DNA of 64,000 bases from Paraburkholderia sp. DHOC27 (GCF_003429005.1 NZ_QVQV01000003.1:496723-560722); one strand, 5' to 3'; positions 29,986 to 38,422 are shown, numbered from the stretch's first letter. Notes: generated by a model not told the origin, from the sequence alone. Numbers and translations are program-made.

Positions 29986-30999
29986 ATGAAGATTGCCATC
30001 CTCGACGATTACCAGGACGCCGTCCGCAAGCTCGACTGCTTTCAGTTGCTCGCTGATCACGACGTCAAGGTGTTCAACAACACCGTCCGTGGCCTCGGGC
30101 AATTGGCAAGCCGGCTGTCGGAAGTCGACGCGCTGGTATTGATCCGCGAACGTACCCGCATCAACTCGCAACTTCTGGATAAACTCCCGCATCTGCGCAT
30201 GATCAGTCAGACCGGCAAGGTGTCGAGCCATATCGACCTGCCAGCCTGTACGGAGCGCGGCATTGCCGTGCTGGAAGGCAGCGGCTCGCCCATCGCGCCG
30301 GCAGAGCTGACCTGGGCTCTCATCATGGCTGCGCAGCGGCGCATTCCACAATACGTAGCAAACCTTAAGCAAGGAGCCTGGCAGCAGTCAGGGCTGAAGA
30401 CGTCGGCGCTGCCGCCTAACTTTGGCTTGGGCCAGGTGCTGCGCGGTCAGACGCTCGGTATCTGGGGTTACGGCAAGATTGGGCGGATCGTCGCGGGTTA
30501 CGGCAAGGCGTTTGGCATGAACGTGCTGGTCTGGGGACGCGGCAGCACCCTCGAATCCGCGCGCGCGGATGGCTACGGCGTGGCCGAGAGTCGCGAGGCG
30601 CTGTTCGAGCAGAGCGACATCCTGTCGTTGCATCTGCGCCTGCACGACGACACGCGTGGCATCGTCAAGCAGGAGGACCTGTTGCGGATGAAGCCGACTT
30701 CGCTGCTCGTGAACACGAGCCGTGCCGAGTTGCTGGAAGAAAACGCGCTGGTGAATGCGCTCGCGCGCAACCGGCCGGGGATGGTGGCCGTGGACGTCTA
30801 CGAAAGCGAGCCGATCCTGCAGGGTTACAGCCTGCTGCGGATGGAGAACGTGATCTGCACGCCGCACATTGGTTATGTGGAACGGGAAAGCTACGAGCAG
30901 TACTTCACCGCGGCGTTCCAGAACATTCTGGCTTTCGATCAGGGAGACACGTCGAGTGTGGCGAATCCCGAAGCGTTGCAAGGCGGGCGGCGACGCTGA
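29986..30999 (+). CDS. D-2-hydroxyacid dehydrogenase family protein
   Basis: A 337-aa NAD-dependent dehydrogenase of the phosphoglycerate dehydrogenase-like family. The nucleotide-binding loop is LGIWGYGKIGRIVAGYG. Catalytic Arg is in NTSRAELLEE, Glu in VDVYESEP and His in TPHIGYVERE. ATG at 29986 (MKIAILDDYQ) is the natural start; the upstream extension is not family-like. The substrate cannot be deduced. Confidence 0.93.
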   Translation: MKIAILDDYQDAVRKLDCFQLLADHDVKVFNNTVRGLGQLASRLSEVDALVLIRERTRINSQLLDKLPHLRMISQTGKVSSHIDLPACTERGIAVLEGSGSPIAPAELTWALIMAAQRRIPQYVANLKQGAWQQSGLKTSALPPNFGLGQVLRGQTLGIWGYGKIGRIVAGYGKAFGMNVLVWGRGSTLESARADGYGVAESREALFEQSDILSLHLRLHDDTRGIVKQEDLLRMKPTSLLVNTSRAELLEENALVNALARNRPGMVAVDVYESEPILQGYSLLRMENVICTPHIGYVERESYEQYFTAAFQNILAFDQGDTSSVANPEALQGGRRR

Positions 31000-31114
31000 G
31001 TGTGAGGCTGGCGGCTACGGTCCCGTAGGGCTCGCGCCGCCAGGTTACGCCGGGGGCGCGTTTCGAGCCGCCGGGCATCTGACATTTGCTATCAGACACC
31101 TGCGGGTCAGCGCG

Positions 31115-31981
31115 TCAGCCGTGTGCTGTCGCGCTGACCAACTGCGGCATGTGCTGAAGGAAACTCTCACCGTCCGTACGGCCGAGGTTGTACGCGTGTT
31201 CCATCTGTCCAGGGCTCGTGTAGTCCCAGCTCGAGATGGGCACCTTGCGCGACGGTTGCACATAGAGGCGCTGCTGCGCGCCGTGCGGCACCACGAACAT
31301 CTGCGGACGCGGATAGAGCCGCGTCACCATCACCAGCACATTGCCGGGCGTTTCATCGAGAGCGCCGACCGGCACGTTGTCGACCATTCCACCATCGAGC
31401 ACCGGCCGGCCATTGCGCCGCATCACTGGCGTGAAGGGTGGCGTGCACGATGACTGCAGGATCAGGTCAGCGAGATCCTCGACGGTGGCGCAGTCTTGCG
31501 CACGCACGAACTCCGGGTGAAAGCCGAGTGTCTGCCCCAGCGTGGGATGCAGCGTTTTGCGAACATACTTCTCGATGTTGTACGCAATCAGCCCTGCAGC
31601 GACGGCACTGCGCGCACCGAGCCAGCGTGGCAGATGCGACACGCCAATGCGGATTTCGGGTGCTTTCGCCAGCGTGGCGAAACGCTCGCCGTAGATGTCG
31701 AGCAGCGCCTTGCGATAGATGCGGTAGTGCGGAAACACCGACTCGCCCTTGAGCAGGTTGCCCCAGTAGGCATTCCGCGTGTTGTGGCGCAATGCCTCCT
31801 GGTAGTAGCGCATGACCCAGTCGGAATCGCGCGTGTAGAGCATGCACGCGGTGGCCGCGCCCGCGGAAATACCCGCGATCACGCGCGGACGGATATCCAA
31901 CTCCGGTTGCACGACATCCCAGAATCCCGCTTGCCACCAGCAGCGATTGCCGCCGCCCGCGAATACAACCTGATCGAACAT
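31115..31981 (-). CDS. Patatin-like phospholipase
   Basis: A patatin-family serine acyl hydrolase. The oxyanion-hole loop VVFAGGGNRCWWQAG is at the N-terminus, the nucleophile elbow is GISAGAA (GxSxG) and the dyad Asp is in VLDGGMVDNVP. No signal peptide, so probably cytoplasmic or exported non-classically. The ATG at 31981 has an AAGGA ribosome site; an in-frame ATG at 32008 would add nine residues. It follows the thioesterase gene on the same strand by 99 bases. Confidence 0.9.
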   Translation of the reverse strand: MFDQVVFAGGGNRCWWQAGFWDVVQPELDIRPRVIAGISAGAATACMLYTRDSDWVMRYYQEALRHNTRNAYWGNLLKGESVFPHYRIYRKALLDIYGERFATLAKAPEIRIGVSHLPRWLGARSAVAAGLIAYNIEKYVRKTLHPTLGQTLGFHPEFVRAQDCATVEDLADLILQSSCTPPFTPVMRRNGRPVLDGGMVDNVPVGALDETPGNVLVMVTRLYPRPQMFVVPHGAQQRLYVQPSRKVPISSWDYTSPGQMEHAYNLGRTDGESFLQHMPQLVSATAHG

Positions 31982-32080
31982 CGTTCGTTGTTCCTTTTTC
32001 CCTGCCATGCGATACGCCGCGCCGCGTGCCGCTCGCGATGAGCGGGGACGCTTTTTTTTGCTGCGACGACGCTGCTGAAG

Positions 32081-32485
32081 TTACGAAAGCAAAGCGTAGG
32101 TGGTCGTGGCGTGGACGGCCATCTTGCCGTCCTCGTCGAACAGTTCGACCTCGCCGAAAACCAGATTGCGGCCCATCCGCAACACGCGGGCGGTGATGAG
32201 CACATCGCCCTTGCGAACCGCGCGCATGAAGTTGATGTTGAGCGACACCGTGGTCATGGGCCGGAAGCCGTCGAGGGCCGCCGAGATGGCGACGATCATC
32301 GCCGTGTCGGCGGCGGCCATGAACACCTGCCCGGAGATCGCACCGCCCGAATGACGCCACTCTCCCGAGAAGGGCAGCCGCATGGTGGCGCTCTCCTCGT
32401 CGACCTTGACGGGTGTCAGCGCAAGGGTGCGCACCCACGGCGCGAGCACGCGGTCCAGCAACTCACTTATCGCCTTGTTGTCCAT
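32081..32485 (-). CDS. PaaI-type hotdog thioesterase
   Basis: A 134-aa hotdog-fold protein of the acyl-CoA thioesterase 4HBT/PaaI group. Typical elements are SGEWRHSGGAISGQVFMAAAD and MTTVSLNINFMRAVRKGDVL. ATG at 32485 (MDNKAISELL) after a GGGG ribosome site. A longer reading to 32572 lacks family character. The substrate is probably an aromatic or aliphatic acyl-CoA, unproven. Confidence 0.87.
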   Translation of the reverse strand: MDNKAISELLDRVLAPWVRTLALTPVKVDEESATMRLPFSGEWRHSGGAISGQVFMAAADTAMIVAISAALDGFRPMTTVSLNINFMRAVRKGDVLITARVLRMGRNLVFGEVELFDEDGKMAVHATTTYALLS

Positions 32486-32677
32486 GTCGTGCCCCGGTGT
32501 GTCCCGACTGTGTTCCGTCTGTGTCCCCGTATAAATCACGCGCCATCCTTCACGCGACGTGAGTTGCGACATGATACCGGGCCGCCGCCCTTTGCGCGTT
32601 TTTGCGATCCAGGCGCCTAAGGACCGGGGCTAACGGCGGCCGTCACAAATTTTTTTAAGAAATCTGCTAAAGGGGAC

Positions 32678-32706
32678 TAGGCAACTCAAAAAAACTCCTG
32701 CATAAT
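32678..32706 (+). promoter_or_regulatory. tRNA-Lys promoter
   Basis: TAGGCA (32678-32683) and CATAAT (32701-32706) with a 17-base spacer. The -10 ends 13 bases before the tRNA. Confidence 0.55.
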
Positions 32707-32719
32707 TCGCAGTCTGTTG

Positions 32720-32795
32720 GGGGCGTTAGCTCAGTTGGTAGAGCAGCGGACTCTTAATCCGTAGGTCGAGTGTTCGAGTCACTCACGCCCCACCA
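32720..32795 (+). tRNA. tRNA-Lys (anticodon CTT)
   Basis: A 76-nt cloverleaf with encoded CCA. The acceptor stem GGGGCGT/ACGCCCC is fully paired, the D-arm is GCTCAGTTGGTAGAGC, the anticodon loop CTCTTAA gives CTT, and the T-arm GAGTG-TTCGAGT-CACTC is paired. It lies at the left edge of an accessory segment. Confidence 0.97.
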
Positions 32796-32810
32796 AAGAA
32801 AATCAGTGAA

Positions 32811-32835
32811 AAGCCCAGTCCTTGTGACTGGGCTT
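32811..32835 (+). terminator. tRNA-Lys terminator
   Basis: A 10-bp perfect stem aagcccagtc/gactgggctt, loop cttgt, then a T run. A close relative of this sequence occurs again at 36426-36457. Confidence 0.85.
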
Positions 32836-32863
32836 TTTGCTTTCTAGATTCCGTGTAGGCATT

Positions 32864-32878
32864 TTGAGGCCGCCTCAA
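32864..32878. repeat. Short perfect inverted repeat
   Basis: ttgaggc and gcctcaa around a single C, 29 bases after the tRNA-Lys terminator stem. It could be a small operator or part of the island junction. Function unknown. Confidence 0.4.
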
Positions 32879-33039
32879 TCCATGTCGATCCATCCGCCAG
32901 TCGGGATCGTGGGCGCTCAAATTACGTCGCACGCGTTGCTCGCCAGCGCCGCAAAGTCAGGCGTCTGACACCGCTCCACGCGACGTAACACAATCTCACC
33001 TTAGCGACGCAATCGGGCGCCTGTGACGAGCTGCCTCGC

Positions 33040-33462
33040 GTGCTCAAAGTTTGGCAGGCAGCGCCCGGCATATTACTTGACGAGCTGCCGTTGAGTTACG
33101 ACTCCACTACGATGACGACGATCAAGCAAATCGACGTCCTTTGGCTCCCGAAGCGCTCCATAGTACGCGCGTTCGAAGTCGAACATACGACCTCTGTCTA
33201 CTCCGGACTGTTGCGGATGGCAGACCTCGTCGCACTGCAGCCGAACATCCATATCAGACTTCACATCGTCGCGCCGGCCGAAAAGCGAGAAAAGGTGCTT
33301 CAAGAGATCCGTCGCCCCGTGTTTTCGCTGCTCGAAGGACGAGCGCTAAGCGAGATGTGTACATACCTCTCGTACGATAACGCGAAGGATATCGGCGAGC
33401 TTAGACACCTTGCGCGCATGTCTGACGAAGTCATTGAAGATTACGAGGAAGCCGCCGAATAA
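33040..33462 (+). CDS. PD-(D/E)XK nuclease-like protein, probably 5'-truncated
   Basis: A 140-aa reading from a GTG at 33040; the frame is open back to 32989. The part from IKQIDVLWL with Asp32, followed by FEVEHTTSVYSGLLRM with Glu46 and Glu48, matches the D...ExE-type core of restriction-endonuclease-like folds. The C-terminal half (HIRLHIVAPAEKREKVLQEI, RRPVF) is like the end of larger proteins of that kind. The expected N-terminal half is missing and a stop at 32986 blocks the frame, so this is most likely a gene remnant. Family assignment is by pattern only. Confidence 0.5.
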   Translation: MLKVWQAAPGILLDELPLSYDSTTMTTIKQIDVLWLPKRSIVRAFEVEHTTSVYSGLLRMADLVALQPNIHIRLHIVAPAEKREKVLQEIRRPVFSLLEGRALSEMCTYLSYDNAKDIGELRHLARMSDEVIEDYEEAAE

Positions 33463-33595
33463 CGCGTTGGATTCTGGCAAACGCGACGATATTATTTACA
33501 CTGTCTGACTGTCGCCGTTTCACCCTTGATCTCTGTTAACGCTGACTGCACGATGCTTTCGTACATTCACGAGCGAAGACCACGCGAACTCCTGT

Positions 33596-34963
33596 ATGGA
33601 CTTTTCCGCTTTGCGAGATTTCTTGCGCCCGCTCATCGGCAACATGAAAGATAGCTGCACTCACGGCGAGTTACCGGCATTCTGTGCAGCCTACGGTATG
33701 CCGGTTCCTGACGACGAAGGCTCGAAGCGTGACCGGCTGTATGCAAGTTTCGACGCTATGGCGGACGCCGATATCGCAAGGACAGCAGCGCTCCTGATTG
33801 AGCGAGGCAAGGTGAGCCTTACAGTCCGAAACCGCCTGCAGGACCTTCTATGGATGGACGATCCCTGCCCCGTGATCCCGTTGCGCTTTCGCCGGGAACT
33901 CGCCGGCTCGCTTCAGCAAGTTTCTCTTTATGGCGATGCAAGGCGGTTCAACGACCTCTTAAAGACTCTCTGGATTATTGAACACGACCCGTGGGCGGAT
34001 CTTGTCGGCCGGCAAGATAACAGCCTTGCCGCCGAGATAGATAGGCATGTGTTCCGAAATCCCGGCGACTGGACGGTTGACTATCTGTTTGATCAAGTGG
34101 GCGCCTATGATGCTTCAGACCAGCGGTTTGTCAGATTCATCGAAGGAATGGCAACCGGAGACGTCCAACCCGACGTTACCGACCAGCGGGAATTTGTCGA
34201 AAGCGCGAATCGAGTGTTGACGCGCTGCGGCGCGCACCTGAGAGAGACTGGCGTCAAAAACGGTTATCCGGAATATTCTCTGGTGTCGTTATACAGCGCC
34301 TCGGGCAACCGGCCCAAGAACATCATCTTCGCATCGTCAAGCAAACCCGATCTGCGCTTTCGCGATGCGATCAACAACGACATCGAGATCGTCACAGACG
34401 CGGACAAGGTACTAGTTTATGACCGGCCAATCAGCAATGAAGGCGTTCGCTGGCAGGACCTGCAAGCGTGGTGGAGTGAGTTGCAAGGAATCGAAAATGA
34501 TGATCAGGCTAAAGCTTCCCTATACAAAAGGCTGAGAAGCTGTCTTCCGAATAACTCACCACCGCAACGTCTATTGTTCGCTTCATTTTTCAAGGCGTTC
34601 GGTCAAGCAGTACCTGGCCTTCCCGCGCTGCTTCCCGAAGTGTGGTTGCACTGGGACCCAAAAACAGTGCGCGAGCGGGGCGCGGATGCGCTGCTGCGCT
34701 TTCGCATGGATTTCCTGCTTCTACTCCCACACGGCATCCGCGTCGTTATCGAGGTCGATGGCATGCACCACTATGGCAACCCCGATACCCGCAAGGCAGA
34801 TGCCCACCGGTATGCGCAAATGGCAGCAGGAGATCGGGATCTAAAGCTGGCGGGATACGAGGTCTATCGGTACGGTGCTTCCGAGTTGCTTGCCGATAAT
34901 GCTCAAGCCAATGTCGTCGCGTTTTTTCACAAGCTCTTTCGCCGATACAACCTGACATTGTAA
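33596..34963 (+). CDS. Putative defence protein: AbiJ-NTD3-like N-terminus with C-terminal Vsr/DUF559-like nuclease domain
   Basis: A 455-aa protein. Residues 1-90 form a helical domain (MDFSALRDFLRPLIGNMKD, then a conserved LLWMDDPCPVIPLRFRRELA at about 84-103) resembling AbiJ N-terminal domain 3 of abortive-infection proteins. The middle (about 190-310) has a distinct block around NIIFASSSKPDLRFRDAINN. The C-terminus has a nuclease signature RMDFLLLL (Asp372), then IEVDGMHHYG (Glu386, Asp388, His391/392), then KLAGYEVYRYGASEL, the DUF559/Vsr layout. It is alone in an island beside tRNA-Lys. Inferred role: phage-triggered nuclease. The domain names are from memory of the families, not a search. 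Confidence 0.6.
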   Translation: MDFSALRDFLRPLIGNMKDSCTHGELPAFCAAYGMPVPDDEGSKRDRLYASFDAMADADIARTAALLIERGKVSLTVRNRLQDLLWMDDPCPVIPLRFRRELAGSLQQVSLYGDARRFNDLLKTLWIIEHDPWADLVGRQDNSLAAEIDRHVFRNPGDWTVDYLFDQVGAYDASDQRFVRFIEGMATGDVQPDVTDQREFVESANRVLTRCGAHLRETGVKNGYPEYSLVSLYSASGNRPKNIIFASSSKPDLRFRDAINNDIEIVTDADKVLVYDRPISNEGVRWQDLQAWWSELQGIENDDQAKASLYKRLRSCLPNNSPPQRLLFASFFKAFGQAVPGLPALLPEVWLHWDPKTVRERGADALLRFRMDFLLLLPHGIRVVIEVDGMHHYGNPDTRKADAHRYAQMAAGDRDLKLAGYEVYRYGASELLADNAQANVVAFFHKLFRRYNLTL

Positions 34964-35115
34964 AGAGCCAGCGTAGCTTATCCGCTGAGGGTCCACTTCG
35001 TCAGCGTTAACCTTACGGATGCTCCCGGCCTTAGAGCCGTCAAACGCCGGTTGGCAATGACGATTGATGCGAATGTTGGTTGTCAACGTATTCACCCTAT
35101 TACCGGTCTTTGGGC

Positions 35116-36066
35116 TCAGCGGCTTGTCGGTACACTTGCAATCTGTGCTTTCAGCGACAGCGTAAGATTGAGCTTGTATGTTGTCATTTCTGAAAATCGG
35201 AACTTCCCGGGCTCTTTCGACGGCCAGCGCTTGCCCGCCTTCGCGCCCCACATGCCAAGCACGACCACCTCCGAGTCCTTTTTGATGTCGTCAAACCAAT
35301 CCGGGTCCTCAGCCCATACGCTCGCCTCGACGCTGATCCCGTGCGAGGTATCGTCAGCGTCCTCGATGTATTTCGGGATGAGCAGATTGACTACATTCGT
35401 CGACCTGCCGTCAATGACGAGGCTCCGCTTCGACTTGACCACGCCGTGAAGCGCTACAGGGTGTTTGACGGTCTGAAGCGACAACGCTCGATACGCCTCC
35501 ATATAGCGTTGCGTTTCATAGTAGAACGATGCCCAAGGCACAACAGTATTTCCTTCAAAGACCAGCTCGAGGTGTTGCGCAATGTTGTCGTCGTCGCAAG
35601 CCGCACGCAGCAAAAGGACCTTCTTCGCCGAGTTGACATACGCCGGTAGGCTACCCGATGTGCGTTGGTATTCCGTCCCGCCATCTTTGCGAAGACTCTT
35701 TGTATTTGGGCTCGAAGCTCGCTCCTGCATTGCCTTGAGCGCGTCGGCGACCATCATCAGTCGCAGGCGATACTTACCGTCGTGCAAGGCTTCGATCAGT
35801 CCCTCGGAAGGTGCGACGAGCTTCTTGATGTAAGCCTCGACTGCGTGCGGGCAACCGTCCGCGTGGTCACCGTCTTTCAATAACCTGAAATAGGCAGTCA
35901 CCTTGATACTCTTGCCGTGCCGCTCGCAGGTATAGGCGCTCTGGTGCGTCACCGCGGTCGGGCAATGTGGGCACCGCAATGGCTCGACGCCCTTTCCCTT
36001 CGAATAGTGTTCGGCCGCCCATTCTTCGCCTCGCGCGTCAAGCGCAGTAGTCATTTTGATTCCCAC
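35116..36066 (-). CDS. Uncharacterised protein with N-terminal Cx2C...Hx3C zinc motif
   Basis: A 316-aa protein I do not recognise. From the GTG at 36066 (AAGGAG five bases upstream; ATG alternatives at 36054 and 36099) the N-terminus carries RCPHCPT (Cys32, Cys35) and HADGCPH (His68, Cys72). This zinc-binding arrangement is also seen in CoiA-like and other nucleic-acid-linked proteins. The rest is mixed alpha/beta with no membrane segment. The C-terminal part (SVEASVWAEDPDWFDDI, VVVLGMWGAKAGKRWPS) might be an OB-like fold. It is convergent with the putative nuclease gene. A defence or DNA-transaction role is only suggested by context. Confidence 0.6.
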   Translation of the reverse strand: MGIKMTTALDARGEEWAAEHYSKGKGVEPLRCPHCPTAVTHQSAYTCERHGKSIKVTAYFRLLKDGDHADGCPHAVEAYIKKLVAPSEGLIEALHDGKYRLRLMMVADALKAMQERASSPNTKSLRKDGGTEYQRTSGSLPAYVNSAKKVLLLRAACDDDNIAQHLELVFEGNTVVPWASFYYETQRYMEAYRALSLQTVKHPVALHGVVKSKRSLVIDGRSTNVVNLLIPKYIEDADDTSHGISVEASVWAEDPDWFDDIKKDSEVVVLGMWGAKAGKRWPSKEPGKFRFSEMTTYKLNLTLSLKAQIASVPTSR

Positions 36067-36618
36067 CGCATCTCCTTGTCGATCCAACAGAATGTTCAAT
36101 GTGTCGACGCATCGCCCAGCATGCAGCCAGGCTCCCGTAGCTCGTCTTAGAACGATGTGACGATGCCAAGTTCAAAAGGTACGGACTGCCAGCTTCCTGC
36201 AGAAGCGAGCCTATGTGAGACACGTGGAAATCTAGGCAACAAAATTATCGAAGAATACGAAGAGGTAAGACTCGCGGCAACTACCCTTCTACGCGATTTG
36301 GTCATCTTCGCTTGCCCCACGCACTACTTTGCTCAACGCCCCTTCGTCAGTGTCTGCACTTCGGGCGTCGGCTTCATTCGAACCGCCCGCCCGTCTCCTT
36401 TGGTGAAATAGCCAACGATGTAGCCAGCCCAGTCCTCGTGACTGGCCTTTTGCTTTCAACGATTGCACTACGTGCATGACGTGCACGCATTTCGTTAGCT
36501 GTGAGCTGTCTTTCGATCCAGCCCCCGCCAAGAAAGCTCTACTAGACGAAACAACGTGCGAGGCCCCGTCAACTTCCACGACGTTCGCACTGCATCTCTG
36601 AACAAGCTCCCGTCTGGT
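36067..36618. other. Intergenic region with tRNA-terminator-like repeat, no supported gene
   Basis: 552 bases. An 84-codon ORF at 36157-36411 and a 96-codon ORF on the other strand have no family character. The notable content is the tRNA-Lys terminator relative at 36426-36457 and a small dyad gtgca/tgcac at 36472-36486. Confidence 0.5.
36426..36457. repeat. Second copy of the tRNA-Lys downstream/terminator sequence
   Basis: Reads agcccagtcctcgtgactgg followed by ccttttgctttc, against agcccagtccttgtgactgg then gctttttgctttc after tRNA-Lys at 32812. The similarity continues weakly for some 20 bases. It may be a duplicated flank of an insertion, or the remnant of a second tRNA-Lys unit. Confidence 0.6.
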
Positions 36619-37296
36619 TTAATCCGTACCGTATTTCGGCGAGTACGGGCCGTATAGCAGACCATTGGGTGGTCCAGCGGACAGCATCCGTCGGCTGGTC
36701 AGTCCCGCGACGGCCACGCTATCGTCCGACAGACTATGGGCCACCTGCTTGACCGCCGCCTGCACCAACGCGCCAACTAGACCAAAGGCATTCACGTCGA
36801 CGTTGCCGCCCACTTCATTGCCATTCGCGCTGCCGACGCCGTGCCACAGGACGTCACCCGTTCTCAAGTCCACAAGTTTCGCCGAGGCGGAAACAATCGT
36901 GGTGCTGTCGACAACCTGGTAGACCGAACCGTATTTCGTCACCGTCGTGTAGAGTGCCGCGTCTGCTCCAAATATCTGCCGCAGTTTGGCGGGCGCGATG
37001 TCCTGCATGTTCGACGCCGTCGTCAGACCGTTTTGCTTAAAGGTTTCGTCCATCAATCCGACGGGAATGACGTAGTAACCCGACTCGGCAAGCGGCTTGG
37101 TCATCTGCGAAAGCATGCCGTAACTCGCTTTCACGTCAGGCGTTTCGTTAACGGGCGGCAGCACGAGAATCGAGCGGGGCTGACTCTTCTTGAACGCCGT
37201 GTAATCGGTGAGTTGTTGAGCGGGACCGGCGCAGGCCGCTAACATACCTAGCAGGGCGGCGGCCGACAAAAGCCTTAGTGAAGCACGTTTAAACAT
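36619..37296 (-). CDS. GNA1162/DUF799-family lipoprotein
   Basis: A 225-aa lipoprotein with a type II signal and lipobox MLAACAG (Cys near residue 22). The body fits the DUF799/GNA1162 family known from Neisseria: SILVLPPVNETPDVKASYGM, IFGADAALYTTVTKYGS, DLRTGDVLWHGVG. It is the third gene of a CsgG-like / DUF4810 / DUF799 operon, with spacings of 10 and 42 bases. Its role is probably an outer-membrane or periplasmic lipoprotein complex; the molecular activity is unknown. Confidence 0.9.
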   Translation of the reverse strand: MFKRASLRLLSAAALLGMLAACAGPAQQLTDYTAFKKSQPRSILVLPPVNETPDVKASYGMLSQMTKPLAESGYYVIPVGLMDETFKQNGLTTASNMQDIAPAKLRQIFGADAALYTTVTKYGSVYQVVDSTTIVSASAKLVDLRTGDVLWHGVGSANGNEVGGNVDVNAFGLVGALVQAAVKQVAHSLSDDSVAVAGLTSRRMLSAGPPNGLLYGPYSPKYGTD

Positions 37297-37306
37297 GGCC
37301 TAGCCC

Positions 37307-37678
37307 TCATTGTTGTCCGGACTTTTTCGTCAGAAAGTCCATATAGGTTGACGACTCGGGGAATGCCTGCTTTTCCGCCTCAAATTCCTGCAGTGCCTGC
37401 TGCTCTTTGCCTACACTTGCATAGAGCATCCCGAGCTGGGCATGGAAGCCAGGCGGCAAGCGGCTACCCCTCGCGCGAATCTCCTGAAGCGATTTTTCGA
37501 GCGCATCGATTTGTTGCTGAGGCGTAGTTTGTGCCTTGAAGTATTCGTACACCTGCGGTTGATAACCATCCCACTGATAAAGCGGCGGCGCGGACTTATT
37601 CGCTGCACAGCCACTCAGCAACGCAGCAGTGGCGGCGAGTGGCAGCCACACGCAGCGGTTCAAACTCTTTGTATCCAT
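37307..37678 (-). CDS. DUF4810 lipoprotein
   Basis: A 123-aa lipoprotein with lipobox LLSGCAAN (Cys near 24). The short mature domain starts APPLYQWDGYQPQVYEYFK, the DUF4810 signature, and has a TPR-like helical pair (FHAQLGMLYASVGKEQQALQ). It is the middle gene of the lipoprotein trio. Confidence 0.9.
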   Translation of the reverse strand: MDTKSLNRCVWLPLAATAALLSGCAANKSAPPLYQWDGYQPQVYEYFKAQTTPQQQIDALEKSLQEIRARGSRLPPGFHAQLGMLYASVGKEQQALQEFEAEKQAFPESSTYMDFLTKKSGQQ

Positions 37679-37720
37679 GAGGTCTCTGAGAGGAAACGAA
37701 TGAGGTCGCTCGAGCGCGGA

Positions 37721-38422
37721 TTATTTTGACGCGTTGAGGGCGCCGGAATCAATCTGTTCCGCAAGATGATTCACGGCGTCTTGAATGGCCAGATCGAGAA
37801 CCTTGCCATTGAGCGTCGAGTCGTAACTGGCCGTCCCACCGAAACCGATCACCTCGCGATTCGACAAGCTATATTCACCCGCCCCCTGGCTCGAAAGCAC
37901 GACTTCGGACGTGGTCGTGTCAACGACATTGAGGTTCACCTTTGCGTAGGCAATCTGACTTTTGCCGCGGCCGAGGATGCCAAAGAGCTGCTGATCGCCT
38001 ACCTCCTTACGGCCGAACTCGGTAACATCTCCCGTCACCACAAAATTCGCTCCTCTGACTGCCTGCGCCTTCTTCATGAAATTGGCTTCTTGCCGAATCT
38101 CCGAAAGGTTGTCGCGATCGAGAACGTTAAACCGTCGACTCTGTTGCAAACGGGTAATGAGGATTGTTTTCGCCTGACTGCCAAGGCGATCGACACCATC
38201 GGAGAAAATTCCGCGCATATAAGACGATTGATTATCGAACTTGCCAATCGCTATCTCGACCGGTTTGCCTGAATAGGGTTGCTGCGCGCTGCTGACAACT
38301 GGAACCGGTAGCGTTCGAGACGATTCGGTCGCGCATCCGGCGAAAAGTGCGCTAACTGTCAGTGCGATTGCAATGGTGCCTGTAGCTGAAAATTTCAGAT
38401 TTGTTGTATTTTTATCATTCAT
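37721..38422 (-). CDS. CsgG/HfaB-family lipoprotein
   Basis: A 233-aa lipoprotein (lipobox ALFAGCATES) of the CsgG family. Family patterns are EIAIGKFDNQSSYMRGIFSD, ILITRLQQSRRFNVLDRDNL and ANFVVTGDVTEFG. CsgG itself forms the curli secretion pore, but no curli subunit genes are nearby. In many proteobacteria such a copy pairs with DUF4810 and DUF799 lipoproteins, exactly as here. ATG at 38422; a longer reading to 38527 is not family-like. First gene of the trio. Confidence 0.9.
   Translation of the reverse strand: MNDKNTTNLKFSATGTIAIALTVSALFAGCATESSRTLPVPVVSSAQQPYSGKPVEIAIGKFDNQSSYMRGIFSDGVDRLGSQAKTILITRLQQSRRFNVLDRDNLSEIRQEANFMKKAQAVRGANFVVTGDVTEFGRKEVGDQQLFGILGRGKSQIAYAKVNLNVVDTTTSEVVLSSQGAGEYSLSNREVIGFGGTASYDSTLNGKVLDLAIQDAVNHLAEQIDSGALNASK

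Larger units (their letters stand above)
32796..36457. mobile_element. Candidate small genomic island next to tRNA-Lys
   Basis: The segment starts right after tRNA-Lys and ends at a second copy of the tRNA-proximal terminator sequence (32811-32848 versus 36426-36457, about 28 of 32 aligned bases alike). It carries a truncated nuclease-like ORF, a putative defence nuclease and a zinc-motif protein, none of them housekeeping. No integrase is present inside, so mobility would have been in trans or lost. The boundaries are inferred. Confidence 0.45.

Noticed and set aside
36157..36411. 84-codon ORF on plus
   Set aside because: No ribosome site, no family pattern, and it lies in a patchy junction region.
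36340..36420. Possible tRNA 3' fragment before the duplicated terminator
   Set aside because: attcgaacc resembles a T-loop but the flanking stems do not pair on either strand.
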